Source: Streptomyces pseudovenezuelae (GTDB taxonomy: Bacteria > Actinomycetota > Actinomycetes > Streptomycetales > Streptomycetaceae). Taken from it: a DNA stretch of 64,000 bases. The notes under the pieces were generated by a model. That model did not search any database. It saw only the letters and a list, made by a program, of their open reading frames with translations, and was not told the origin of the DNA. The position numbers and the translations under genes are program-made. The stretch is taken from positions 592,227-656,226 of the forward strand of contig NZ_KQ948149.1 of the NCBI RefSeq assembly GCF_001513955.1, written 5' to 3'. How positions within the stretch are numbered: position 1 is the first letter of the stretch; each line of letters opens with the position of its first letter. Below are positions 16,711 to 25,083 of the stretch, one piece after another.

Positions 16711-17484
16711 TCAGCCGAGGCGGTCGTCGCGTGAATCCGGTGGTGCCGGTGCCGGTGCCGGTGCCGGGATGGCCGTGCTGTCGAAGCCGCCGGAGATGAT
16801 CTGTTCCGCCAGCTCGGACAGGCGAAGGTGACGGGCGCGGGCGTACGAGCGGAACGCCTCGAAGGCGTCGTCGACGGAGGTGTTCCAGCGCTCCGCCAGC
16901 ACCCCCTTGACCTGCTCGATCAGGATCCGGCTGGTCAGCGCGCTCTCCAGCTGGCTGTTCTCGAGATGCGACCGTTCCAGGGTGCGCTGCTGGAGGATCG
17001 CGATGGTGGCCACGTCGGCGAGGGCCTGGGCGAGCGCGATGTCGTCGTCGCCGAGGCGGTGCGCGGTGGTCTGGAAGAGGTTGAGCGCGCCCACGACCCG
17101 GCGGCGCAGGCGCAGCGGTATGGCGTGTGTGCTCACATATCCCGTCTCCCGGGCTCGTGCCGCGAAGCGCGACCAGCCCATGGCCGGCTCCGGGCGCGGC
17201 AGGTCGATGTCGGTGCGGGCGGTGCCGGTGCGGTAGCACTCCACGCACGGGCCCTGGTCGTGCTGGAGGGCGAAGAGCTCCAGCAGCCGGGTGCGTTCGT
17301 CGGAGGCGGCGATGACCTGCAGCTCGCCGTGTGCGTCGGCGAGCAGGATCCCGGCCGCCGACACGTCGAGCAGTTCGACGCACCGCGCCGACAGCCGCTG
17401 GAGCAGGTCGATGACGTCGAAGTCCTCGACGAGGGAGTCCGCCACCTCGACGAAGATCTCGGCCAGACGTCGTTCGCGGGTCAT
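16711..17484 (-). CDS. GAF-ANTAR domain regulator
   Basis: A ~257-residue cytoplasmic regulator. A GAF domain (about residues 15-165) binds an unknown ligand or senses redox state; it contains GPCVECYRTG with a cysteine pair. An ANTAR domain follows (about 175-235: SRILIEQVKGVLAERW, AFEAFRSYARARHLRLSELA), which binds RNA hairpins and acts by antitermination. A proline/alanine tail ends it. ATG 17484 is preferred because AAGGG is 9 bases upstream; an ATG at 17493 overlaps the preceding gene. It is the second gene of a GAF-ANTAR pair; targets are unknown. Confidence 0.82.
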   Translation of the reverse strand: MTRERRLAEIFVEVADSLVEDFDVIDLLQRLSARCVELLDVSAAGILLADAHGELQVIAASDERTRLLELFALQHDQGPCVECYRTGTARTDIDLPRPEPAMGWSRFAARARETGYVSTHAIPLRLRRRVVGALNLFQTTAHRLGDDDIALAQALADVATIAILQQRTLERSHLENSQLESALTSRILIEQVKGVLAERWNTSVDDAFEAFRSYARARHLRLSELAEQIISGGFDSTAIPAPAPAPAPPDSRDDRLG

Positions 17485-17489
17485 GCCGA

Positions 17490-18236
17490 TCATCCCTTTC
17501 CACCGTCGGGCGAATGCGGCCCGCTTCCGTCGTCGAATGCGTCGCTGAAGCGGAGCCTGCGGGCGACCACGTCCTCCGCCACCTCCCCGAGGGAACGCGC
17601 GCTGCCCCAGGCGTGGGCCCGCAGACGCAGCAGGGCCTCCTCCATGGCCACGCCCAACTGCACGCTGACCATCCCGGTGGCCTGGTGCACGACCGCCCGG
17701 CGCAGTCCCGACGGCTGCCGCACCCCCGGATCGAAGCCCTGCACGCCCTCGACCTCACCGCGAGGTTCCCCGCTCAGGAAGGTGCTGGTCAGCACGGCCG
17801 ACAGGGCGACGGCGTCCGCGTACTGCTGCCGGCTCAGGTGCCGGTCCCCGCCGCACAGCACGGTCAGCACCCCGATGCGGATGGCGCCGATGCCCAGCGG
17901 GAAGCAGCACACCCCGTGCACGCCCAGCTCGCGCGCGGCCGGCAGCAGCGCGGGCCACCGCGCGGGGCGCACCCGGTCCAGGTCCGGCTCCACGACGGGT
18001 GAACCGGTACGGACGGCATCGGGTCCGGGCCCCTCGCCGAGCGTGAACTGGAGCTCCTCGAACCGCCCGCTCAGTCCGGGATGGGACCACAGGGGCTCGG
18101 CCGACCGCTCGGGGCCGACCAGCAGCGACAGCGTGACACCCGCGGCGCCCAGCGCCCGCGTGCACGCCCGGGCCGGGGCGCGGAGTTCGCCCAGCCGTAG
18201 CGACCGCAGGACCTCGGCCATGCCGTCGCTGATCAC
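17490..18236 (-). CDS. GAF-ANTAR domain regulator
   Basis: A ~248-residue regulator paralogous in layout to the gene downstream. The GAF domain is about residues 20-165 (FTLGEGPGPDAVRTGSPVVE; GVHGVCCFPLGIGAIRIGVL). An ANTAR-like domain follows (RRAVVHQATGMVSVQLGVAM, EALLRLRAHAWGSARSLGEV). The start is uncertain: GTG 18236 or ATG 18221. Its TGA is 5 bases before the next gene's likely start, indicating an operon. The downstream STAS gene on the same strand and this pair suggest a small stress-signalling group. Confidence 0.78.
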   Translation of the reverse strand: MISDGMAEVLRSLRLGELRAPARACTRALGAAGVTLSLLVGPERSAEPLWSHPGLSGRFEELQFTLGEGPGPDAVRTGSPVVEPDLDRVRPARWPALLPAARELGVHGVCCFPLGIGAIRIGVLTVLCGGDRHLSRQQYADAVALSAVLTSTFLSGEPRGEVEGVQGFDPGVRQPSGLRRAVVHQATGMVSVQLGVAMEEALLRLRAHAWGSARSLGEVAEDVVARRLRFSDAFDDGSGPHSPDGGKG

Positions 18237-18306
18237 CGTCCCGCGTTCCGCGCCTGCTGCGGCCGTGGCACTCGGGTGTGGGGCGCCGCCCGGCCCGCGC
18301 CGTGCA

Positions 18307-18675
18307 TTACGTGGCCCGGTGTGCCGTCGCGCGGACCGCGGGTATGTCCTGCCACGCGTCCTGGGCAGTGGCGTACCGCGGGAAACGCTCAAGCAGACCG
18401 GCGGCTCGGAACACGAGACCTGTGCCTGGCCGGTGGTGCACGACCCGCACCCATCCGAGCCGCTCATGACAGTCCTTCCACATCGCGCACAGCGGGGCCA
18501 GGACGCAGCCGTCCATGAATGTGACATCGCGCAGATCGACGATGACGAACAGCCGCCCGCTGCCGTGCCGGGCGTCTTCCAGGTCGCGTGTGAAGGCCGA
18601 CACGGTCGTCAGATCCAACTCGCCGCCCGCCGTGACCAAACGCAATTCGTCGAACAGGTCGGGATGCGGGCCCAT
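18307..18675 (-). CDS. STAS-domain protein lacking the usual phospho-serine
   Basis: A ~122-residue anti-sigma-factor-antagonist-like protein. A single STAS fold is clear (GGELDLTTVSAF and RLFVIVDLRDVTFMDGCVLA). In SpoIIAA/RsbV proteins the loop after the central aspartate has the serine that the anti-sigma kinase phosphorylates (MDSSGL); here it reads MDGCVL, so both serines are missing. It may therefore be unphosphorylatable, or serve as a scaffold. ATG 18675 is chosen because AGGAG lies 9 bases upstream; ATG 18684 is an alternative. It is upstream of the GAF-ANTAR genes on the same strand. Confidence 0.75.
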   Translation of the reverse strand: MGPHPDLFDELRLVTAGGELDLTTVSAFTRDLEDARHGSGRLFVIVDLRDVTFMDGCVLAPLCAMWKDCHERLGWVRVVHHRPGTGLVFRAAGLLERFPRYATAQDAWQDIPAVRATAHRAT

Positions 18676-19386
18676 GCGCCCCATCTCCTCCGTCGGTGAA
18701 GTGGCTTTCGCCTTGCGCAGAGCCTCAGTTGCGCGGAACGGAACTACACGGAGAGGGCCGGGGACCCGGGCGGCCGTACGGCGAGCCTATCGTCGTGGGG
18801 TGATCGGACCCGCCTCTTCTCCCAGATTGCGTGAGGTGGTCGAAATTGTCGTCGCCGGTCGGTTCCTGACGAGATGGAGGGCGAAGGGGGCAGGACCTTG
18901 AGCCGCTGTTCCACCGGCCGGGTGGCGGAATGTGAACCCCCCGATCACTGAGGTATGCCAGTGCCAGGACCGGCACCGTCGGGTCGGCCCGGGAAAAGCG
19001 GCCGGGCGAGGCGGGAGGCGCTGGTCACGCGGGCGGCTCCGCACCTGTCAGGGAGCGGGAGGAGGCACAGCGCCGACTGTACGGACCGTCACAGCGCCGA
19101 CCAGGACCCCAGCGACAGCACAGCCCGCAGTCCGGAACCCCGGCCGCGGCACCGCACAGGACAGGCCGGGTTCTCGCGTGTCCCGCACCCGACCGGCCTG
19201 CACGCGAACACGGGCTGCCGGACCGGCCGTTCAAGCGCCCTCGCCCAGCCACTTTTCGGCGGACACCGCGACATCGGGGCGCGCTACGGCGGCCGTCACA
19301 CCGTGACGGCCCCGACGCCCTCTCTTTCCTGAGGCGGGCCCGGGCAGAGGGGAGGCAGCGACCACCGCGCCGCCACCGCCGAGCCA
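18676..19386. other. Long intergenic region without supported gene
   Basis: About 710 bp between the STAS gene and the ceo-like gene. Open frames here lack ribosome sites and recognisable domains and show no consistent third-position bias. It should hold the promoter for the STAS gene at its left end (A/T-rich patch around 18820-18960). I see no RNA gene or strong hairpin in it. Confidence 0.5.
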
Positions 19387-20565
19387 CTAGGCCCGCGACG
19401 CCGCCCCGGCCTCCTCGCGGGCGTGCGGGTACTCCGCGGAGCGGTGCTGGAAGGCGAGCACCTTGGGGTTCTGGACGACACCGCGCCGGATCTCGATGGC
19501 GTGCCGGATCGTGTCGTCGGCGTCCCAGCCCTCGGGGCCCCGGAGCACGACGTCCAGATACGGCAGCAGGGCCTCGCTGTTCTCCCAGGTCGCGGAGTTC
19601 CACAGGTAGGAGGGGCTGTGGTCCACCCCGTAGTACCTGACGTGGTCGCCGACGGTGAACATCGGGTCGGCGAAGGTGGTGGGCCGGGCCCAGTCGAAGC
19701 CCATGCCCTCGTCGCAGGAGACGTCGATGACCAGGGTGCCGGGGGCCAGTTTGGGCAGGTCCTCGTCGATCAGGAACATCAGCGGCGCGTCGGTGTCCTG
19801 GAGCACGCAGTTGACGATGATGTCGTGCCCGGCGAGGAAATCGGCCAGCGGCACCGGGCCGTCCTCGGTCAGGGCGACACTGCGACGCGGGTCGCGGGTG
19901 TCGTCGGCTTCGTCGTGGTCGAAGTGGACGATCCGCGCGGAGTGGATCGGGGAGCTGACGGCCGTGACGCCACGCGCGGTGAGCACGTCGACGTCGTGCA
20001 CGCCCAGGGCGCTGAGCGCGGTCACCGCGCCGCGGGCGGTCGCGCCGAAGCCGATCACGACGGCGCGCTGCCGCCGCCCGTAGTCGCCGGTCACACCGGT
20101 CAGCTGCATGGCGTGCAGGACCGAGGAGTACCCGGCCAGCTCGTTGTTCTTGTGGAAGACGTGCAGGTTGAAGGCGCCGCCGCGGGTCCAGTGGTTCATC
20201 GCTTCGAAGGCGATCAGGGTGAGCCGCCGGTCGATGGCGGTCTGGGTGAGTCGCTCGTCCTGGACACAGTGCGGCCAGCCCCACAGGACCTGCCCCTCCC
20301 GCAGCTCCGCCAGGTCTTCGTGGAGCGGCTTGGCCAGCAGGATCACATCGCACTCGGCGATGAGTTCCGCGCGAGTACGAAAACCCGCGACAAGCGGGGC
20401 GAGCAGGCTGTCGGGCACGCCGAAATGCTCTCCGTAGTTTTCCTGGAGGTAGATGCGCCTGCGGAGACCGGAATCGACACGGTCGAAATGAGCGGGGTGA
20501 ACGGGCAGACGATGCTCGTTTTCCTTGCGGGTCTGCGACATGATTCCGAGCTTGAGCTGCTGCAA
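19387..20565 (-). CDS. N5-(carboxyethyl)ornithine synthase-like dehydrogenase
   Basis: A 392-residue protein of the alanine dehydrogenase / N5-(carboxyethyl)ornithine synthase group. It starts at TTG 20565, supported by AAGGGG 5 bases before and by LGIMSQTRKENEHRLPVHP matching the first conserved strand. The N-terminal domain has HVFHKNNELAGYSSVLHAMQ. The nucleotide-binding loop is VVIGFGATARGAVTAL, slightly altered from GxGxxG. Family members reductively condense pyruvate with an amino acid side-chain amine using NADPH. Whether ornithine is the substrate is not certain; related opine-forming functions are possible. It stands alone. Confidence 0.72.
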   Translation of the reverse strand: MQQLKLGIMSQTRKENEHRLPVHPAHFDRVDSGLRRRIYLQENYGEHFGVPDSLLAPLVAGFRTRAELIAECDVILLAKPLHEDLAELREGQVLWGWPHCVQDERLTQTAIDRRLTLIAFEAMNHWTRGGAFNLHVFHKNNELAGYSSVLHAMQLTGVTGDYGRRQRAVVIGFGATARGAVTALSALGVHDVDVLTARGVTAVSSPIHSARIVHFDHDEADDTRDPRRSVALTEDGPVPLADFLAGHDIIVNCVLQDTDAPLMFLIDEDLPKLAPGTLVIDVSCDEGMGFDWARPTTFADPMFTVGDHVRYYGVDHSPSYLWNSATWENSEALLPYLDVVLRGPEGWDADDTIRHAIEIRRGVVQNPKVLAFQHRSAEYPHAREEAGAASRA

Positions 20566-20895
20566 AATTCCCCTTTGATTGCTTCCTGTCTAGCACACCG
20601 GGGCGGTCCGGCAACCGGTCGTGGCGGGCTGAGCCGGGGGACGCGCGGGAGGGAGCCGGGCAAGGCGCACTGCGTCCTCGGTGCTTCGGAAGGCCGGATG
20701 GCAGGCTCGGGCCGCCGCCGATCACCCGGTTACTATGGTCACTTCGTCCCGGGAGCCCGGGAGCCCGGGAGCCCAGGAGCCGCGGCGATGCGGCTGTCGA
20801 CGGAGAAAGTCCCCGGAATTCTCCCCGGAGCCGACGGCGGACGATTCCCGCTTCCCGAATCCTCCGGAGCCGGCCGTGGATCACAGGACTGAAGG
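20566..20895. other. Intergenic region with divergent promoters
   Basis: A 330-bp region between the divergent ceo-like and HipA-like genes. It contains a short G/C tandem (GGGAGCCC repeated about four times near 20750-20778). No gene is supported. Both promoters should lie here. Confidence 0.45.
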
Positions 20896-21819
20896 ATGGG
20901 TGACCTGAGGGAAATGCTGAGAGAGGTCACCGCCACCCGCTACGTGGAACCCCTGCGCTCCGGTGGCTCCGTCCCCGCAGTGGTCGAGGCCGACGACCTC
21001 GGCACCTACGTCGTGAAGTTCACCGGCTCCGCCCAGGGCCGCAAGGCGCTGGTCGCCGAGGTGATCGTCGGTGAGCTGGCGCGGGCGCTGGGACTGCGCT
21101 TCCCCGAGCTGGTCCTCGTGCACTTCGACCCCGCGATCGCCGACAGCGAGCCGCACCAGGAGGTCCGGGACCTCCACGCGGCGAGCGCCGGAGTGAACCT
21201 CGGCATGGACCACCTGCCGGGTGCGCGCGACTTCACCCCCGAGATCGCCAGGACCTTCCCCGTGGACCCGCTGGAGGCCGGCCGCATCGTCTGGCTCGAC
21301 GCGCTCACCGTCAACGTCGACCGCACGGTCCACAGCTCGAACCTGATGGTCTGGCCGACCCTCGGCATCGCGCCCCCGCGGCTGTGGCTGATCGACCACG
21401 GCGCCGCCCTCGTCTTCCACCACCGCTGGGAGGGCACGGACCCCTCGAAGTCCTACGACTTCCGCCACCACGCCCTCGGCCACTACGGCCCGGACGTCCG
21501 CGCCGCCGACGCGGAACTGGCGCCCAGGGTCACCCTCGACCTCCTGCGCGAGGTCACCTCGGCCGTCCCCGACGCCTGGCTCACCGACTTCGCGACGCCT
21601 GCCGAGGCCCGCGAGGCCTATGTGACCTACCTCCACGCGCGCGTGCGGGCCTCCGCCGCGTGGCTGCCCACCGACTTCCCCTCCCGGGACGAACTCGCCG
21701 CCGAGGAGGCCCTCCGCGCGGCGCGCACACAGGAAGGCCGGCCCCAGTGGCTGAAGCGGGTCCCCGACCTGCACGGCAAACCGGCCGCGGAACAGGATTG
21801 GTCGGTGCACCTCGGATGA
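20896..21819 (+). CDS. HipA-family kinase-like protein
   Basis: A 307-residue protein related to the HipA protein-kinase fold. The ATP-site lysine is in GTYVVKFTGSAQGRKAL. The catalytic segment is IVWLDALTVNVDRTVHSSNL, and the metal-binding aspartate is in LWLIDHGAALVFH. No HipB-like antitoxin gene lies next to it, so this is probably the stand-alone actinobacterial HipA-like clade rather than a classical toxin. GTG/ATG choice: ATG 20896 behind a weak purine stretch. It overlaps the next gene by four bases (ATGA), so the two are co-translated. Confidence 0.78.
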   Translation: MGDLREMLREVTATRYVEPLRSGGSVPAVVEADDLGTYVVKFTGSAQGRKALVAEVIVGELARALGLRFPELVLVHFDPAIADSEPHQEVRDLHAASAGVNLGMDHLPGARDFTPEIARTFPVDPLEAGRIVWLDALTVNVDRTVHSSNLMVWPTLGIAPPRLWLIDHGAALVFHHRWEGTDPSKSYDFRHHALGHYGPDVRAADAELAPRVTLDLLREVTSAVPDAWLTDFATPAEAREAYVTYLHARVRASAAWLPTDFPSRDELAAEEALRAARTQEGRPQWLKRVPDLHGKPAAEQDWSVHLG

Positions 21820-22103
21820 CGGACATCCCCACACCCGCCCGGCGGGTCGAGATCGAGTACTGCACTCAGTGCCGCTGGCTGCCGCGCGCGGCCTGGCTGG
21901 CGCAGGAGCTGCTCACGACCTTCGAGTCGGAACTCTCCGAGCTCGCCCTGAAGCCCGGCACGGGCGGCGTCTTCGTCGTCCGCGTCGACGGCGAGATCGT
22001 CTGGGACCGGCGGGAGCAGGGCTTCCCCGAGCCGACGGCGGTGAAGCAGGCCGTACGCGACCGAGTGGCCCCGGGGAAGTCCCTGGGCCACTCGGACAGG
22101 TGA
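21816..22103 (+). CDS. SelT/SelW/SelH-like (Rdx) family redox protein
   Basis: A 95-residue thioredoxin-like mini-protein. The redox motif CxxC is at the N-terminus (EIEYCTQCRWLPRAAWLAQE), with cysteine in the place where animal relatives carry selenocysteine. The rest (GTGGVFVVRVDGEIVWDRRE, then GFPEPTAVKQAVRD) matches Rdx proteins. Its ATG overlaps the TGA of the HipA-like gene. A thiol-redox role is likely; the partner is unknown. Confidence 0.85.
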   Translation: MTDIPTPARRVEIEYCTQCRWLPRAAWLAQELLTTFESELSELALKPGTGGVFVVRVDGEIVWDRREQGFPEPTAVKQAVRDRVAPGKSLGHSDR

Positions 22104-22115
22104 GCCTGCGGAAGA

Positions 22116-23750
22116 TCAGCCGCGCAGCTGCTCGTACGCCGGGAGGGTCAGGAAGTCCGCGTAGTCGTCGTCGAGGGAGACCTGGAGCAGCAGATCGTGG
22201 GCCTGCTGCCAGTGTCCGGCCGCGAAGGCCTCCTCGCCGATCTCCCGGCGGATGTTCGCGAGCTCCTCGGCGGCGACCTCGCGGGCCAGCTCCGGGGTGG
22301 CCTTCACGGTCTGTCCGGCGTGCTCGAACTCGACGCCCGCGTTGATCCACTGCCAGATCTGCGAGCGGGAGATCTCGGCGGTGGCCGCGTCTTCCATGAG
22401 GTTGAAGATGGCCACCGCGCCGAGTCCGCGCAGCCAGGCCTCGATGTAACGGATGCCGACCTGCACGGCGTTGACCAGGCCGTCGTACGTCGGCCTGGCC
22501 TTCAGCGAGTCGATCGCGATCAGGTCGGCCGCCTCGACGTGCACGTCCTCGCGCAGCCGGTCCTTCTGGTTCGGCCGGTCGCCGAGGACCTTGTCGAAGG
22601 ACTCCATGGCGATCGGGACCAGGTCGGGGTGGGCGACCCAGGAGCCGTCGAAGCCGTCGCCGGCCTCGCGGTCCTTGTCGGCGCGGACCTTCTCGAAGGC
22701 CACCTTGTTGACCTCGGCGTCCCGGCGCGACGGGATGAACGCCGCCATGCCGCCGATCGCGTGCGCCCCGCGCTTGTGGCAGGTGCGGACGAGGAGTTCG
22801 GTGTACGCGCGCATGAACGGAGCCGTCATCGTGACCGCGTTGCGGTCCGGCAGGACGAACTTGGCGCCGCCGTCACGGAAGTTCTTGACGATGGAGAACA
22901 GGTAGTCCCAGCGGCCCGCGTTCAACCCGGAGGCGTGGTCGCGGAGTTCGTAGAGGATCTCCTCCATCTCGTACGCCGCCGTGATCGTCTCGATCAGCAC
23001 GGTGGCCCGGACGGTGCCCTGCGGGATGCCGCAGTACTCCTGAGCGAAGACGAACACGTCGTTCCACAGCCGCGCCTCAAGGTGCGACTCGGTCTTCGGG
23101 AGGTAGAAGTACGGCCCCTTGCCGAGGTCGAGCAGCCGCTGGGCGTTGTGGAAGAAGTACAGGCCGAAGTCGACGAGCGCGCCCGGGACCTGGGCACCGT
23201 CCGCGTCGACCAGGTGCCGCTCGTTCAGGTGCCAGCCGCGCGGGCGCATGACGACGGTGGCGAGCTCCTCGTCGGCCTTGAGGGCGTACGACTTGCCGGA
23301 CCTCTCGTCCGTGAAGTCGATGTTCCGGGTGTACGCGTCCGCGAGGTTTACCTGCCCCAGGACGACGTTCTCCCACGTCGGCGCCGAGGCGTCCTCGAAG
23401 TCCGCGAGCCACACCTTCGCCCCGGAGTTCAGGGCGTTGATCGTCATCTTGCGGTCGGTGGGACCGGTGATCTCGACCCGGCGGTCGTCCAGGGCCGCGG
23501 GGGAGGGGGCCACCTTCCAGGAGTCGTCCGCGCGGATCGCGGCGGTCTCCGGGAGGAAGTCGAGCGTGGAGGTGCGGGCGATCTCGGCGCGGCGCTCGGC
23601 GCGGCGGGCGAGGAGCTCGTCACGCCGGGGCGTGAACCGGCGGTGCAGCTCGGCCACGAAGGCGAGGGCCGCCTCGGTGAGGACCTCCTCCTGCCGCGGC
23701 AGGGGCTCGGCGTCGACGATGGCCAGCGGGGACGGCGCTGGTGCGGACAT
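22116..23750 (-). CDS. aceB: Malate synthase A
   Basis: A 544-residue malate synthase of the ~60-kDa A type, condensing glyoxylate with acetyl-CoA to malate. The segments ITGPTDRKMTINALNSGAK, WLADFEDASAPTW and GDGFDGSWVAHPDLVPIA are family hallmarks; the catalytic arginine and acidic residues of the TIM barrel lie between these. No isocitrate lyase gene is adjacent. Instead, the allantoin pathway, which yields glyoxylate, is 2.4 kb away and shares the same operator-like sequence, so this enzyme probably serves to drain glyoxylate from purine breakdown. Confidence 0.93.
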   Translation of the reverse strand: MSAPAPSPLAIVDAEPLPRQEEVLTEAALAFVAELHRRFTPRRDELLARRAERRAEIARTSTLDFLPETAAIRADDSWKVAPSPAALDDRRVEITGPTDRKMTINALNSGAKVWLADFEDASAPTWENVVLGQVNLADAYTRNIDFTDERSGKSYALKADEELATVVMRPRGWHLNERHLVDADGAQVPGALVDFGLYFFHNAQRLLDLGKGPYFYLPKTESHLEARLWNDVFVFAQEYCGIPQGTVRATVLIETITAAYEMEEILYELRDHASGLNAGRWDYLFSIVKNFRDGGAKFVLPDRNAVTMTAPFMRAYTELLVRTCHKRGAHAIGGMAAFIPSRRDAEVNKVAFEKVRADKDREAGDGFDGSWVAHPDLVPIAMESFDKVLGDRPNQKDRLREDVHVEAADLIAIDSLKARPTYDGLVNAVQVGIRYIEAWLRGLGAVAIFNLMEDAATAEISRSQIWQWINAGVEFEHAGQTVKATPELAREVAAEELANIRREIGEEAFAAGHWQQAHDLLLQVSLDDDYADFLTLPAYEQLRG

Positions 23751-23853
23751 GAGCGGTCACTTCCTTCAGCGGTGGCACCGGGTGCCAGTCGAACCGGGTA
23801 CGCGAGCGGCGCCCCTCGCAGAGGCAGGGCGCTTCTGAGCAGTGGATACTAGT

Positions 23854-23868
23854 TTCCTCATCGTGGAA
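23854..23868. promoter_or_regulatory. AllR-type operator upstream of aceB
   Basis: TTCCTCATCGTGGAA fits the 15-bp pattern TTCC-N7-GGAA that also occurs in front of allantoinase. It is 104 bp upstream of the aceB start. A second weak dyad (TCAA-N7-TTGA) follows right behind, mirroring the arrangement near allantoinase. AllR is an IclR-family repressor known in Streptomyces to control allantoin genes together with a malate synthase. Confidence 0.6.
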
Positions 23869-23934
23869 GTTCAATGGTTTGTTGATGTCGAGATTCTCCG
23901 AGTCGAGCAAGAGTGGCTCTGCGTGCCACCCCGT

Positions 23935-24534
23935 TCACTCAAGGTGGGTCAGATCGGCGGGCGTGTCGATGTCGTACGGCTCGGCCACGTCCCCGCACTC
24001 GACGAGCGTGATCGAGCCGTGGTGCTCCTTCAGATAGGCGCGTGCCCCCCGGTCACCGGTCGCAGTCGCCGCGATCTCGCTCCAGTGCGCGGCGCCGAGC
24101 AGGACGGGGTGACCCCGCACGCCGTCATAGGCCGCCGAGACGAGCGAGGTCTCGTCCTCGTAGGCGGCGAGCACCCGGCGCACGGCCGCCGCCCCGATGC
24201 CGGGCTGGTCGACGAGCGAGACCAGCGCGGCCCGCGCGTCCGTTCCCGCGAGCGAGTCGAGCCCGGCCCGCAGCGACGACCCCATGCCGCCGGCCCACTC
24301 CGGGTTCTCCACGAGCACACAGCCACCGAGCTCGGCCCGCTCCCGTACGACCGCCGCGGACGCCCCCAGGACCACGTGCACACGGGTGCAGCCGGCTGCC
24401 CGCAGAACGCCGACCCCGTGTTCGACCAGCGGGCGGCCCCGGTGCGCGAGCAGCGCCTTGGGCCGCCCGCCGAGCCGTCGGCCGCCGCCCGCGGCCAGAA
24501 GCAGTCCGGCCACCTGCCGTTCGTTCTCCGTCAT
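23935..24534 (-). CDS. MobA-like nucleotidyltransferase (MocA/CoxC-type)
   Basis: A 199-residue single-domain NTP transferase. The nucleotide-binding loop LLLAAGGGRRLGGRPKALL is the classic GxGxRxG-K signature. NPEWAGGMGSSLRAGL and LVSLVDQPG are typical of molybdopterin cytidylyltransferases (MocA). It may attach CMP to molybdenum cofactor for a xanthine-dehydrogenase-type enzyme; its place beside the allantoin genes fits purine breakdown, but no dehydrogenase gene is in view. Confidence 0.8.
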   Translation of the reverse strand: MTENERQVAGLLLAAGGGRRLGGRPKALLAHRGRPLVEHGVGVLRAAGCTRVHVVLGASAAVVRERAELGGCVLVENPEWAGGMGSSLRAGLDSLAGTDARAALVSLVDQPGIGAAAVRRVLAAYEDETSLVSAAYDGVRGHPVLLGAAHWSEIAATATGDRGARAYLKEHHGSITLVECGDVAEPYDIDTPADLTHLE

Positions 24535-24710
24535 GCGTCCTGCATACCTGACGCGCCGGTGTGCGCCGGGTTTCCACGGGCTGAATTTCGGTCCGTACGG
24601 TGGCGCCTGGCGCCCTGCGTGGCGTTTACTGACCCGCGTCCCTCGGGGCTGACCGACACCGAAGGGCCTTCACGACGCTGGGGCGCACGAAGGTGTGCGG
24701 GGGGAGAGCT

Positions 24711-25022
24711 GTGTTGCGGAGCGTGGGGCAGAGGCCAGTGACCGGCAGCGACAACGATCCGAGAGTGGCGGAACTGCGGACCGCGGTGTCCCGGCTCCGC
24801 CGCCAGCTCGCCGCGCACCCGGCCGAGTTCCCCGACCGGGGCATCGCCGAGGACGAACTGGCCGCGCTGGCCGCCATGACGATCGACGGCGCGCCCGAAG
24901 TCCCGCGCCTGCGGCGGTCGTTGCTCCTGATCGCCGGGGCGATCGGGTCGGTGAGCGCGCTGTCACGAGGGCTGACGGCGGTGCGTGACGCGGTGGAGCT
25001 GTTCGGGGAGCCGCGCCGCTAG
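24711..25022 (+). CDS. DUF5955 family protein
   Basis: A 103-residue small helical protein of unknown function found in Streptomyces. Two helical hairpin-like segments (VAELRTAVSRLRRQLAAHPA; LAALAAMTIDG) are followed by a hydrophobic helix pair (LLLIAGAIGSVSALSRGLTA). GTG 24711 is chosen because GGGGGAG precedes it by 4 bases; GTG 24738 is an alternative. Its plan resembles the small GNQA protein at 4927-5322. Confidence 0.7.
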   Translation: MLRSVGQRPVTGSDNDPRVAELRTAVSRLRRQLAAHPAEFPDRGIAEDELAALAAMTIDGAPEVPRLRRSLLLIAGAIGSVSALSRGLTAVRDAVELFGEPRR

Positions 25023-25083
25023 GCCGGGTCCGGCCGCGCACGGCCGGTCCGCGCCCGCTCCGGGGGGTGGGCGAACGAGTCGG

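Noticed and set aside
20896..21819. HipBA toxin-antitoxin module
   Set aside because: No HipB-like HTH gene is next to it; the following gene is a SelT/W/H-like redox protein.
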